DNA of 64,000 nucleotides from Paludibacteraceae bacterium (GTDB lineage Bacteria; Bacteroidota; Bacteroidia; Bacteroidales; Paludibacteraceae): positions 1-64,000 of the forward strand of contig JAFPZY010000028.1 of NCBI GenBank assembly GCA_017417025.1, given 5' to 3'. The position numbers and the translations under genes are program-made. The notes below the pieces were generated by a model, which was not told where the DNA came from, did not search any database, and saw nothing but the letters and a program-made list of their open reading frames with translations. Positions 6,050 through 15,012 of the stretch are shown in pieces (position 1 is the first letter of the stretch; the number at the start of each line of letters is the position of its first letter).

Positions 6050-8839
6050 ATGCTTCATGTAAACTGTAAGAACCAAATCAGACAATATATTGTGAACACA
6101 CCTAATATACATAATCTGCTCCGCCCCTCACTTGCCGCCATACTCTGCGCGCTCGCACTGCTTGTGCCGGCGCAGCTCTGCGCACAGCAGAAAAAGACGG
6201 GCATCAGCGGCGTAGTGGTGGACGCACAGAGCGGCGAAACGCTCCCTTTTGTGCAGATATACTTCATTCGCACGAGCAGTAAAGGCCCCATTGCCACCAC
6301 CATCGGCACCACATCCGACATGGACGGCAACTTCGACATATCCAACACAGAGGGCTACACCACTCTCCACTTCCAGATGATGGGCTACAAAACAGAGATG
6401 TACACCCTCAAGCCCGGGCAGATGAAAAAGGACATAAAAGTGAAGATGGAGCCGGATGTATATGGCCTGCAGGACATTGTGGTGACTCCCAAACGGCGCA
6501 AACGGGAGTACAAGCGCAAAGGCAACCCCGCCGTAGAACTGATAAAAAACGTGATTGCCCGCAGAGACTCCTTCACCGTCAAGACCGAGGAGAAATACAC
6601 GGCTGAAGCCTACAGCCGCATGTCCTTTGCGCTTGACAACTTCTACCCCAACTTCAACAAGGGCATCTGGAAGACCTTCTCCTTTGCAGAGAAATACATC
6701 GACACCACGGGCACCTACCCCTCGCTCACGGTGAGCATACGCGAGCACCTCGCCAACGAGTACTTCCAGCGGAAACCGCACCGCGAAAAGCGCATATTGC
6801 AGAAAAAACGCATCTTCGGTCTGGAGGACGTTATAGACTCGCAATCCTTCCGCGAGAACGTGAACGCCATCTTCCAGGATGTGGACCTTAATGACGACAA
6901 CATGAAGCTGCTCTTCAACCGCTTTGTCAGTCCGCTCAACTCCTCAATAGCCGTCACCTTCTACCAGTACTACATCATGGACACCATCATGGTGGACGGG
7001 TACAAGTGCATCGACCTCGCCTTCGTCCCCGTCAATTCAGAAAGCTACGGCTTCACAGGGCACCTCTACATAGTAAACGACAGCACATACAAAATAAAGA
7101 AATACGCCATCAACATACCGCCCGACATCAACCTCAACTTCGTCAGCAACTACTCTATCGAGCACTCTTACAAGCAGTTGGACAACGGGCTCTGGGCTCC
7201 AGAGCGCACCACCACATACGCCAAGTTCTATATACTCAACAACACGCGCGGCATGCTCGCAAGGCAGACCAAGATATATACCAAATGGGACTTCGACAGC
7301 GAAATAGACAAGAAAATCTTCTCCGCCATGACTCCGGAAGAGGCACTATCCGACTCCACAGCACAGCGTCTCGGCATGGCGGCGTGGAACGAACTGCGCC
7401 CCGAGCCGCTGACCAAATACGAGACCTCCGTGTATGACCTCGTCGGCGAGTTCACTTCCAACCCCACCTTCGCGTCGCTGGCAATGTTCGTAAACGCCGT
7501 GACAACGGAGTTCATCCCCACCAAGCCCGCCCGCGACATGGACGACAGCAAGTTCGACATCGGACCTATCTACCAGTTCTTCAGCTGGAACTACCTCGAG
7601 GGCTTCCGCGTGCGCCTCGGAGGTGCCTCCACAGCCAAACTGCACGACCAGTTCTTCTTCCGCGGCTACGCCGCCTTCGGCACAAAAGACCTGCGGCCGA
7701 AATACAACGCGACATTCATCTACACTTTCGACAAGAAGAAGAGCCAGGCCTACGAGCCGTTGCGCCACCACATACAGGCTTCGGTGCAATACGATGTTGA
7801 AGAACCAGGGCGCTCAGACGACATGATACGCCGCGACCACATACTAAACTCCATACCTACCTCCAAGCCCACGATGCGCAACTACCAGTACGTCTTCCAC
7901 ACGCGCCTGGACTACATGAAGGACTGGCACAACGGACTCACCGTCAAAGCCGGCTTCGACTTCAGCCACAACGAGGCAGCGGGAGCCATGACCTACGACC
8001 GCATCACACACTATGCCACCAACGGCCTGCCAGCCGTCACAGAGCGGGTCAAAGACTACATGTCCTACACCGGCTACGCCGAACTCAAGTACTCGCCGGG
8101 AGCGAAAATCTTCATCGACAGGATGGGCATACAGAGCCCCTTCGCCTTAGACAAGGACGCTCCGGTTATCAGCCTGCGCCACACTTTCGGCTATCTTGAC
8201 GACCGCCCATCCGGAGGACAGGGCTTCTTCATCAACAAGACCGAGCTGACGGCCGACAAGCGCTTCTGGCTCTCTGCATTCGGACATCTCGACCTGCGCC
8301 TGCAGACAGGCATGATTTGGAACAAGGTGCCCTTCACGGAGCTTTACTCGCCCAACTCATCCACCTCTATCTTCCTTGCTCTCAGGGCGTTCAACCAGAT
8401 GCAGCCGATGGAGTTCCTGATGGACGAATATGTGGGTGTATATCTCACCTACTTCTTCAAAGGGTGGATTATGAACCGCATTCCGGGGCTGAACAAGCTG
8501 AAACTGCGCGGCGTAGTGTCATTCTCGGGCATATACGGCGGACTGACCAACAAAAACAACCCCTACTTGAGCGGCAACGAAGGACTCTACCGCTTCCCCG
8601 ACTCCTCCACCTACGACGAGCAGGGCAAATACATCTCCGGCTACACCAGCTCCCCTATCGGGAAACTCCCCTACATGGAGATTACGGCGGGCTTTGAGAA
8701 CATACTGAAGTTCATCCGCATCGACTATGTGCGCCGCCTTACTTACAACGACTATCTGCTCCCCGACGGCATACACCGCCGCAAACTGGGTGCCTGGGGA
8801 CGCAACGGCGTTAAAATAACCTTCCGTCTTTCCCTATAA
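6050..8839 (+). CDS. DUF5686 family outer-membrane protein with CarboxypepD_reg-like domain
   Basis: A 929-residue protein typical of Bacteroidota. After an unusually long N-terminal leader, a signal peptide hydrophobic core lies at about residues 30-46, ending in AQQKK. Residues about 48-140 form a carboxypeptidase-D regulatory-like fold (GISGVVVDAQSGETLPFVQI, then the DMDGNFDI turn). The rest is the DUF5686 region, with alternating short strands and Tyr/Phe-rich beta-barrel features up to a terminal aromatic-like strand ending FRLSL. The function is not known; an outer-membrane location is inferred. It is 24 bases after the EamA-like gene and 13 bases before the next barrel gene, so all four probably form one operon. 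Confidence 0.88.
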   Translation: MLHVNCKNQIRQYIVNTPNIHNLLRPSLAAILCALALLVPAQLCAQQKKTGISGVVVDAQSGETLPFVQIYFIRTSSKGPIATTIGTTSDMDGNFDISNTEGYTTLHFQMMGYKTEMYTLKPGQMKKDIKVKMEPDVYGLQDIVVTPKRRKREYKRKGNPAVELIKNVIARRDSFTVKTEEKYTAEAYSRMSFALDNFYPNFNKGIWKTFSFAEKYIDTTGTYPSLTVSIREHLANEYFQRKPHREKRILQKKRIFGLEDVIDSQSFRENVNAIFQDVDLNDDNMKLLFNRFVSPLNSSIAVTFYQYYIMDTIMVDGYKCIDLAFVPVNSESYGFTGHLYIVNDSTYKIKKYAINIPPDINLNFVSNYSIEHSYKQLDNGLWAPERTTTYAKFYILNNTRGMLARQTKIYTKWDFDSEIDKKIFSAMTPEEALSDSTAQRLGMAAWNELRPEPLTKYETSVYDLVGEFTSNPTFASLAMFVNAVTTEFIPTKPARDMDDSKFDIGPIYQFFSWNYLEGFRVRLGGASTAKLHDQFFFRGYAAFGTKDLRPKYNATFIYTFDKKKSQAYEPLRHHIQASVQYDVEEPGRSDDMIRRDHILNSIPTSKPTMRNYQYVFHTRLDYMKDWHNGLTVKAGFDFSHNEAAGAMTYDRITHYATNGLPAVTERVKDYMSYTGYAELKYSPGAKIFIDRMGIQSPFALDKDAPVISLRHTFGYLDDRPSGGQGFFINKTELTADKRFWLSAFGHLDLRLQTGMIWNKVPFTELYSPNSSTSIFLALRAFNQMQPMEFLMDEYVGVYLTYFFKGWIMNRIPGLNKLKLRGVVSFSGIYGGLTNKNNPYLSGNEGLYRFPDSSTYDEQGKYISGYTSSPIGKLPYMEITAGFENILKFIRIDYVRRLTYNDYLLPDGIHRRKLGAWGRNGVKITFRLSL

Positions 8840-8852
8840 ACAGCCACCGACC

Positions 8853-9620
8853 ATGAAACGCATCCTGACCATCATGCTTTCCGTCCTGTGCATCACCGGC
8901 ATGACGAAAGCCCAGACAACAGACACAGACAACAAACCGCGCTTTGAGAAACTGGAAACCGCCAAGACTGCTATCAAAAACTGGGACACGGAGCACCTGC
9001 TTGACTCGCTTGACCAGGAAGAGCTGCCCAAACTCGTAACAGGCGGCGTGATGATGCACGCCAACATGTCGAACTTCATCATCACCAACGCCCAGAAAAA
9101 TATGTCGTCGTACATGAAGCTGGGCGGAGAACTTGGCGGCTTCATCGATTTCCGCGTCATCAAACACTTTGCCATACAGTGCCGCGTCATCTTCACGGCG
9201 GAGCAGAACAGGTTCTCCATTGGCGATACCAAGCAGCGCCTATGGTCATTCGGAGCCGACATTCCGGTCTATTTCCTCGGCAGGTTCGGCAATATGGAAA
9301 AAGGCTATCTGCAATTCGGAGCCGGACCTTTCACCCACTTCACCTTTGCCAGCAACATAGCCGACAAATACAGCAACCACCTCGCCAACAAGCATGTAGA
9401 AGACAACGACCCTTATGCCAAACTCTATGTGCTACACGACAACCATTTCGGCGTAACAGCCACCATCGGCTACGAGTTCCCGCTCGGCATACAGATAAAC
9501 TTCAACTATCTGCTCTCGCTCTCTGACATCTTCAGCTACTACAAGCAGGAAGGACACAACACCGTGGAGACCATCTACCCCCAGCGCCTCTCGCTGGGCG
9601 TAGCCTACCGCTGGAAGTAA
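8853..9620 (+). CDS. outer-membrane beta-barrel protein
   Basis: A 255-residue secreted protein with a signal peptide (MKRILTIMLSVLCITGMTKA) followed by a region of amphipathic strands. The strands hold glycine and aromatic residues in the pattern of small PorT-like/OMP_b-brl barrels, for example YLQFGAGPFTHFTFA and VTATIGYEFPLGIQINF. It ends RLSLGVAYRWK, a fair barrel-closing strand. No enzymatic motif is seen. It is the last gene of the plus-strand run that began at 1078 and meets a minus-strand gene 41 bases further on. I see no strong terminator in that gap. Confidence 0.8.
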   Translation: MKRILTIMLSVLCITGMTKAQTTDTDNKPRFEKLETAKTAIKNWDTEHLLDSLDQEELPKLVTGGVMMHANMSNFIITNAQKNMSSYMKLGGELGGFIDFRVIKHFAIQCRVIFTAEQNRFSIGDTKQRLWSFGADIPVYFLGRFGNMEKGYLQFGAGPFTHFTFASNIADKYSNHLANKHVEDNDPYAKLYVLHDNHFGVTATIGYEFPLGIQINFNYLLSLSDIFSYYKQEGHNTVETIYPQRLSLGVAYRWK

Positions 9621-9661
9621 CTTTGCAGCAGACAATTACTTATTATTCCGGCACAAATTGC

Positions 9662-10657
9662 TTATGATTTGTCTTTGCGGGGGAAGAGTTTGCGGAAACG
9701 CGTAAGCGGCTTGGTTATGCTGCCTCCCGCCACAACAGTAATAACCGCCAGGACTATAAGCGTCAGTCCTATGCCTTCGCGCAAGGTAAGGCTCTCGCCG
9801 AGAAACACAATGCCGCAAAACACTGCAGTTGCAGGCTCAAAAGCCCCGAGTATGGCCACAGGCGTAGGTCCGACATGCTGAATAGCTATTGTGGAGCAGG
9901 TGAAAGAAACCACGGTGGGGAGCAGCCCCAAAGCCAGCAAATTGAACCACAGATACCATCTTCCGGCTGTCGGGACGGCCAGTTGGCCATTGGCAACCAC
10001 ACAAACGACATAGACCAGCAGGGCGAAAAGAAGGATGTAGAACGTTATTTTCAGTGTCGGGATGTGGTTCAGCCCGTGCCTGTTGATGCCGATGAGATAA
10101 ACGGCGTAAGTAAGTGCAGAGACAAGCACAATGACAGTGCCCGCCAGACTCAATGTCGCCCCGTCACCCTGCTTGTAAAGCAAAAAGATGCCGACAGACG
10201 CAGTCAGTATGCAGAGTATGGTCTGCATGGTCAGTTTCTCGTGGAAGAAGATGGCCATGCCCACCGCCACCATTATCGGATACACGAACAGCAGCGTAGA
10301 AGCTATGCCCGCGTCCATGTAGTTGTAACTGACAAAGAGCGTGAGCGAAGACACACCCATCGACACGCCCAGCAAAAAGAGCGGCAGCAGATACTTGCGG
10401 CCGATAGCGAATATGGCAAACGGCGACTGCCCATGCCTGCGCTGCACAGGCTCTCCGTCAGGTGCTGTCTCCTGCGGCTGCCTGATAAAAAGCATAACGG
10501 CAATGGTCAGCATGCCGAACAGATAGCGGAAAAAGAGCACGGAATATGCGTCCATGCCGTCGTTGTAAAGCGGGATAGTGAAGAGCGGGTTCAGGCCATA
10601 AGTGATGCCTGCCGCCGCTCCGAGCAGATAGCCTATATGTCCGTGTCTGGTCTGCAT
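9662..10657 (-). CDS. EamA family drug/metabolite transporter
   Basis: Ten-helix inner-membrane transporter of the DMT superfamily with two EamA repeats; the substrate is unknown. The first repeat starts GYLLGAAAGITYGLNPLF, and the second begins around LAGTVIVLVSALTYAVYLI. The last helices read EGIGLTLIVLAVITVVAGG, followed by a basic cytoplasmic tail. The start at 10657 (MQTRHGHIGYLLG) leaves a 22-base gap to the gene upstream. An upstream in-frame start at 10708 would overlap that gene by 29 bases. It probably forms an operon with the membrane enzyme at 10680-12416. Confidence 0.88.
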   Translation of the reverse strand: MQTRHGHIGYLLGAAAGITYGLNPLFTIPLYNDGMDAYSVLFFRYLFGMLTIAVMLFIRQPQETAPDGEPVQRRHGQSPFAIFAIGRKYLLPLFLLGVSMGVSSLTLFVSYNYMDAGIASTLLFVYPIMVAVGMAIFFHEKLTMQTILCILTASVGIFLLYKQGDGATLSLAGTVIVLVSALTYAVYLIGINRHGLNHIPTLKITFYILLFALLVYVVCVVANGQLAVPTAGRWYLWFNLLALGLLPTVVSFTCSTIAIQHVGPTPVAILGAFEPATAVFCGIVFLGESLTLREGIGLTLIVLAVITVVAGGSITKPLTRFRKLFPRKDKS

Positions 10658-10679
10658 ACAGAGTGTGTCACTGCGTTTG

Positions 10680-12416
10680 TTATTCGTCCCCCCAGCGCGT
10701 GTAAACACGGAAATAGTCGTTACGTATCATACGGTCGCTGAGGACGGCAGCCTGCCGCGGATTGAGAGGTCTGTTATGGCGTGCCGTGCTGTCGCAGAGA
10801 TTAACGCCGAAGCCTTTCCAGTCGTAGTCAGTCGCCTGCAGCAGAGAGAGGACAGTGGGATAGATGTCCATCTGATAAGCCTCGTCGGTGACATGAATAT
10901 TGCCTTTGATATGCGGCGAGCGTATGATGAGCGGCAGGCAGTCGTCGGCGGCATTGTAGTCCAGTCCGTGCTCGCGGCTGTAGCGCATCATCTGCTCCCG
11001 CTTCTCTTTGTGGAGTATGCGGTGGTCGCCCGTGATGACGACGGTGTAATTGCGCAGCCGCTCGTCCGTCTCCAGTTTGCGGATGAAGAGTCCGAGACCG
11101 TCGTCCAGAGCGTTGAAGCCGCGAATATAGCTCGACATGACCCACGGCATGTCATTCGGAGTCTCAAGCGAGGAGTACTTCTGATTGACAAACGGCGCAT
11201 GTGTGGACTGCGTGATGCACTGTATGTGCTTTTCGCCGGCATCTACAAGCTGGTTGAGGCGCGCAAAGAGGAGCGTGTCAATGTCGCTGAAGACGATGGT
11301 GGTGTCGTAGCCGAAAGCGGGCGACATCTCGGTCTGATTCCAGACTGAAGGGTCGTGCGGCAGGAGGCAGACTGTGTGCCCGCTGACCACTTTCATAATG
11401 GCGGGGAACTCGTTGTGCGAGTAATGCAGGCACGTGGCACCGGCATCAATGGGGAGCAGACCGGTATTGACAATCATCTGCCCGTCAGCCGACGGCGCTC
11501 CTACAATCTGTGTGTGCACATGGTCGGCATAGAGAACATGGTCGCTCTGGGTGAGCCTCCACAGATTAGGCATTACATCCTCGCGGCAGACCCAGTTCTC
11601 GAGGCTTTCGAGCAAAATGATGATGAGCGGCTCGTCCACTTGCAGCTCCGGATTGCCGGAAGCGAGCGGTGCGACAAGGTCGCGGTCACGCTCTGTCAGC
11701 GGGTGCTCGGGCAGCTGGTTCTTGACCATCTGCGCATAGTCGGAGATGATGTATATCGGCGACTCAAGCACCGATGTGCGCCCGACAGTGGTTGAGAAAT
11801 CGGTGCCATAGACCTGCTCGCGCCCGTCACGCCTGATGGTGTTGTGGGGGTATGCGCCATTGAGCGTGTCGCCGGCAAAATGCAAGAGCACACCCGCCAT
11901 CATTGTTGCAAGCGCCCACTGCCACGAGCGCGGCGAGCGGTTGGTGAAGACAAAAATGAGGCTCATAAGGCAGGTGAGCAAGTAGAAAAGCAGGTCAATA
12001 CCCCACTCTATGTAAATGAGTATGCTCGCCGAGTAGCCGTGGAGGTTGGAGGAAGAGTTGAACGCCTCCGCGTCAAGCAGGATGTAGTTGTTGCGCATGT
12101 AGATGAGGTTGGCGACGCACCACGTGTCGATGATGAAAGAAAGGAGAATCATCCAGCGCTTGTCCTTCATCAGAAAAGTGAAAGAAGCCAGCAGCACCGC
12201 CATCGAGAGTTTGGGCAGCAGAGTGCCGAAGAAGCCGACAGGCGAGTTCATAACATCAGGCACCATGTGATGGTGGAAGGCATAATGATTGAAAAGCAGA
12301 GTCTTGGCGAAGGTGAGAAGGGCAAAAAGCGCGAATATTATCCACGATGCGCGGTTGTCACGGTTGAGCCATTCAGACCATGTGTCTATCCATTGAGGTC
12401 TCTTCATATTGTTCAA
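10680..12416 (-). CDS. LtaS-like sulfatase/phosphoglycerol transferase family membrane enzyme
   Basis: Inner-membrane enzyme with about five N-terminal helices (roughly residues 20-200) and a periplasmic alkaline-phosphatase-fold domain. The periplasmic domain begins near residue 258 with PLIIILLESLENWV, the usual metal-binding acidic position of LtaS/phosphoethanolamine transferases. The nucleophile region reads GAPSADGQMIVNTG near residue 305, so the nucleophile would be Ser where many relatives have Thr. TQSTHAPF and VVITGDHR are the later metal-ligand blocks. Family members transfer phosphoglycerol or phosphoethanolamine to surface glycans or lipids; the substrate here is unknown. A start at 12407 (MKRPQW) is equally possible. 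Transcription runs from the promoter at 12446-12477. Confidence 0.87.
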   Translation of the reverse strand: MNNMKRPQWIDTWSEWLNRDNRASWIIFALFALLTFAKTLLFNHYAFHHHMVPDVMNSPVGFFGTLLPKLSMAVLLASFTFLMKDKRWMILLSFIIDTWCVANLIYMRNNYILLDAEAFNSSSNLHGYSASILIYIEWGIDLLFYLLTCLMSLIFVFTNRSPRSWQWALATMMAGVLLHFAGDTLNGAYPHNTIRRDGREQVYGTDFSTTVGRTSVLESPIYIISDYAQMVKNQLPEHPLTERDRDLVAPLASGNPELQVDEPLIIILLESLENWVCREDVMPNLWRLTQSDHVLYADHVHTQIVGAPSADGQMIVNTGLLPIDAGATCLHYSHNEFPAIMKVVSGHTVCLLPHDPSVWNQTEMSPAFGYDTTIVFSDIDTLLFARLNQLVDAGEKHIQCITQSTHAPFVNQKYSSLETPNDMPWVMSSYIRGFNALDDGLGLFIRKLETDERLRNYTVVITGDHRILHKEKREQMMRYSREHGLDYNAADDCLPLIIRSPHIKGNIHVTDEAYQMDIYPTVLSLLQATDYDWKGFGVNLCDSTARHNRPLNPRQAAVLSDRMIRNDYFRVYTRWGDE

Positions 12417-12445
12417 GTTTAAGTGTCAGACATCGAAAAACGCGG

Positions 12446-12477
12446 CAAAGGTAATAAAAAACAAAGATATTTACAAA
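12446..12477 (-). promoter_or_regulatory. promoter for the LtaS-like/EamA operon
   Basis: Read on the minus strand, TTTG (12474-12477) and TACCTTTG (12446-12453) are separated by 20 bases. It lies about 30 bases upstream of the start codon at 12416 and back to back with the plus-strand promoter at 12493-12524. Confidence 0.8.
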
Positions 12478-12492
12478 TTTATGTCGCTCAAA

Positions 12493-12524
12493 TTTGCACA
12501 ATCCGAAAAAAACACCTACTTTTG
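12493..12524 (+). promoter_or_regulatory. promoter for the gene at 12551
   Basis: TTTG at 12493-12496 and TACTTTTG at 12517-12524 with a 20-base spacer. Transcription should start near 12531, giving a leader of about 20 bases. Confidence 0.8.
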
Positions 12525-12550
12525 CAGGATTTTTGTGCTTTTAACAATTT

Positions 12551-13186
12551 ATGATGCGAAATAAAATCACTATTATAGCAACACTTTTCAGCCTGCTTAT
12601 GCCGTTTGCGAGCCTCTATGCCCGCCGTCCGCAGGACAGACACGTGCTTGTCGATACTGTGTGCCGGTGCACTCCCGCGCAGTTCCAGAAGACGATTGAC
12701 AGGTTTTTCTATCAGTTCCAGAACAACTCCGACTCCCTTTTCAATTGGGTGTATCTGAACACCGGCGGCGACGGGAACGAGAAAGAAGGCGGCAAAGATG
12801 CCATAAAACTGCACTATGCACAGGCCATTTACGACCCTGTAGAAAAGACGGGGGACTTGGGGCTGGACATCTATGTACTTGGTTCCAAGATGTTTCCAGA
12901 CAGACACCTTTATACCAAGAACTTCGGTAGAAAACTGGGAGTTACCTACTCCGGCTCCCTGCTTGAGAACGGGTCGGTGGTGTTCAGGCTCGATTCAGTG
13001 GCTCCACGACAGACCAAAGTGCACTATGAGTTCAACTTCGTCTTCGGCAAGTTCTTCTCGCTGCTCATCTCCGACAAAATATGGAATGAAGTGATCAAAT
13101 GGCGTCTGGAGCAGGTGTTCGCCAACTTGGTGGAGTACACCGAGACGGGCAAAGTGACTGACCACAAAAAGAAAGCCGGCGCATAA
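12551..13186 (+). CDS. secreted protein of unknown function
   Basis: I do not recognise a family. The 211-residue product begins with a signal peptide (about residues 1-24, ending FASLYA). The mature part has mixed alpha/beta character, one Cys-x-Cys (VCRCTP near residue 38) and a basic C-terminus (DHKKKAGA). No catalytic motif stands out. It has its own promoter (12493-12524) and terminator (13172-13206), so it is probably transcribed alone. A start at the second Met (12554) is also possible. Confidence 0.75.
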   Translation: MMRNKITIIATLFSLLMPFASLYARRPQDRHVLVDTVCRCTPAQFQKTIDRFFYQFQNNSDSLFNWVYLNTGGDGNEKEGGKDAIKLHYAQAIYDPVEKTGDLGLDIYVLGSKMFPDRHLYTKNFGRKLGVTYSGSLLENGSVVFRLDSVAPRQTKVHYEFNFVFGKFFSLLISDKIWNEVIKWRLEQVFANLVEYTETGKVTDHKKKAGA

Positions 13187-13206
13187 ATCAGCACCGGCTT
13201 TTTATT
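13172..13206 (+). terminator. bidirectional terminator
   Basis: Arms AAAGCCGG (13172-13179) and CCGGCTTT (13194-13201) flank a 14-base loop that includes the stop codon of the 12551 gene. A T-run follows on the plus strand. On the minus strand the hairpin is followed by CTTTCTTTTT, so it can also end the argS transcript. Confidence 0.8.
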
Positions 13207-13236
13207 ACAGCGTGAAACGGTAGTGAAAAACTGCCG

Positions 13237-15012
13237 CTACATCCTCTCCGGAACTTCTATGCCGAGCAGGTCGAGAGCCGAGCGGAGGACTTTAGCCACA
13301 GACTCACAAAGCACAAGGCGGAAAAGACGCACGTCAGTGTCCTGCTCGCCGAGAATGCTGTAGTCGTGGTAGAAGGAGTTGAACTCCGATGCCAGAGCAT
13401 AAGCATAGTTGGCAATGACTGCCGGCGAGAATTCGTCGCCTGCCTGACGGACCACCGACGGATATTCAACAAGCCTCTGTATGAGCGCCTGCTCCTTGTC
13501 GTTGAGCGCGGCAAGATGCGGCATCTCGCCCTGCATGAGGCCGTCAGCCTTGCGCAGAACCGAGCGGATACGCGCGTAAGTATATTGGATGAAAGGTCCG
13601 GTGTTGCCGTTGAAGTCGATGGACTCGGCAGGATTGAAGAGCATGTTCTTGCGCGGATCAACCTTGAGAATGAAGTACTTGAGTGCCCCAAGCCCCACTT
13701 TGCGGGCAATCTCGCCGGCCTCCTCAGGAGTGATGTCAGGCAGAGTATTGACCTTGTCGCGGCTCAACTCGAGTGCATCGGCAATCATCCCCTCCATCAG
13801 TTCGTCGGCATCTACAACAGTGCCTTCGCGGCTCTTCATCTTGCCGTTGGGGAGTTCCACCATGCCGTATGAAAAGTGCACCAGCTCTTTGCCGAAGGGG
13901 AAACCGAGACGGTCGAGCAGCAGAGAGAGCACCTTGAAGTGATACTCCTGCTCGTTGCCGACCACATACACCATCTTGTCGATGGGATAGTCCTTGAAGC
14001 GCAGCTTGGCGGTGCCTATATCCTGCGTCATATAGACACTTGTGCCGTCGGAGCGGAGGAGGAGTTTCTCGTCCAGCCCGTCGGCGGTGAGGTCGGCCCA
14101 GACCGAGCCGTCGTCACGCCGATAGAACTTGCCCTCGGCGAGCCCGCGCTCCACTTCTTTCTTGCCCTCAAGATAAGTGTTGCTCTCGTAGTATATTTTG
14201 TCGAAAGAAACGCCCATGCGGCGGTAGGTCTCGTCGAAGCCGGCATAGACCCAGTTGTTCATTTTCTGCCAGAGGGCACGCACTTCAGGGTCGCCCTGCT
14301 CCCACTTGCGGAGCATCTCCTGCGCCTCTTTCATCAACGGAGCCTCTTTTTTGGCAGTCTCCTCGTCCATGCCCTGTGCCATGAGCTGCGCAATCTGCGC
14401 TTTGTACTCGCGGTCGAAGCGGACGTAGTAGTCGCCTATGAGGTGGTCGCCCTTCTTGCCGCTGCTCTCAGGTGTCTCGCCGTTGCCGAAACGCAGCCAG
14501 GCAAGCATCGACTTGCAGATGTGTATGCCGCGGTCGTTGACGATGTTGGTCTTCACCACCTTCCAGCCATTCGCCTCCTGAATACGGGCTATTGACCAGC
14601 CGAGCAGGTTGTTACGCACATGCCCGAGGTGGAGAGGCTTGTTGGTGTTGGGCGACGAGTACTCGACCATCATCAGGCGGTTTTTGGCCGGCTGCCTGCC
14701 GTAGTTGTCGTCACGGCGCACCTTGTCCAGTTCGCCGAGCCAGAAAGAGGGGGCGATAGAGAGGTTGAGGAACCCCTGCACGGCGTTGTATTTGTCCACC
14801 AAGCCGCCTTGCAGACGCGCGCCAATCTCTTCCGCAACCTGTGCCGGAGCCTTGCGCGCCGCCTTCACAAAGGGGAAAACGACCAGCGTTATATGCCCCT
14901 CAAACTCGGGCCGTGTTTTCTGGAACTGTATCTGTCTGTCGTCAGCCTCTATGCCGTAGAGGTCCTTCACTGCGGCGCGAACCTGCGTGCCGAGCTGCTG
15001 TTCTATAGTCAT
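13237..15012 (-). CDS. argS: arginine--tRNA ligase
   Basis: Class I cytoplasmic synthetase charging tRNA-Arg, 591 residues. The HIGH-type signature is NTNKPLHLGHVRNNLLG near residue 125, followed by HICKSMLAW. A KMSKS-like stretch appears as NGKMKSREGTVVDADEL near residue 385. The C-terminal DALR anticodon-binding domain ends with VAKVLRSALDLLGIEVPERM. The start at 15012 was preferred because its ATG overlaps the stop of the upstream peptidase gene (ATGA) and AGGAAAAT sits just before it. An ATG at 15024 is the alternative. Confidence 0.95.
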   Translation of the reverse strand: MTIEQQLGTQVRAAVKDLYGIEADDRQIQFQKTRPEFEGHITLVVFPFVKAARKAPAQVAEEIGARLQGGLVDKYNAVQGFLNLSIAPSFWLGELDKVRRDDNYGRQPAKNRLMMVEYSSPNTNKPLHLGHVRNNLLGWSIARIQEANGWKVVKTNIVNDRGIHICKSMLAWLRFGNGETPESSGKKGDHLIGDYYVRFDREYKAQIAQLMAQGMDEETAKKEAPLMKEAQEMLRKWEQGDPEVRALWQKMNNWVYAGFDETYRRMGVSFDKIYYESNTYLEGKKEVERGLAEGKFYRRDDGSVWADLTADGLDEKLLLRSDGTSVYMTQDIGTAKLRFKDYPIDKMVYVVGNEQEYHFKVLSLLLDRLGFPFGKELVHFSYGMVELPNGKMKSREGTVVDADELMEGMIADALELSRDKVNTLPDITPEEAGEIARKVGLGALKYFILKVDPRKNMLFNPAESIDFNGNTGPFIQYTYARIRSVLRKADGLMQGEMPHLAALNDKEQALIQRLVEYPSVVRQAGDEFSPAVIANYAYALASEFNSFYHDYSILGEQDTDVRLFRLVLCESVAKVLRSALDLLGIEVPERM

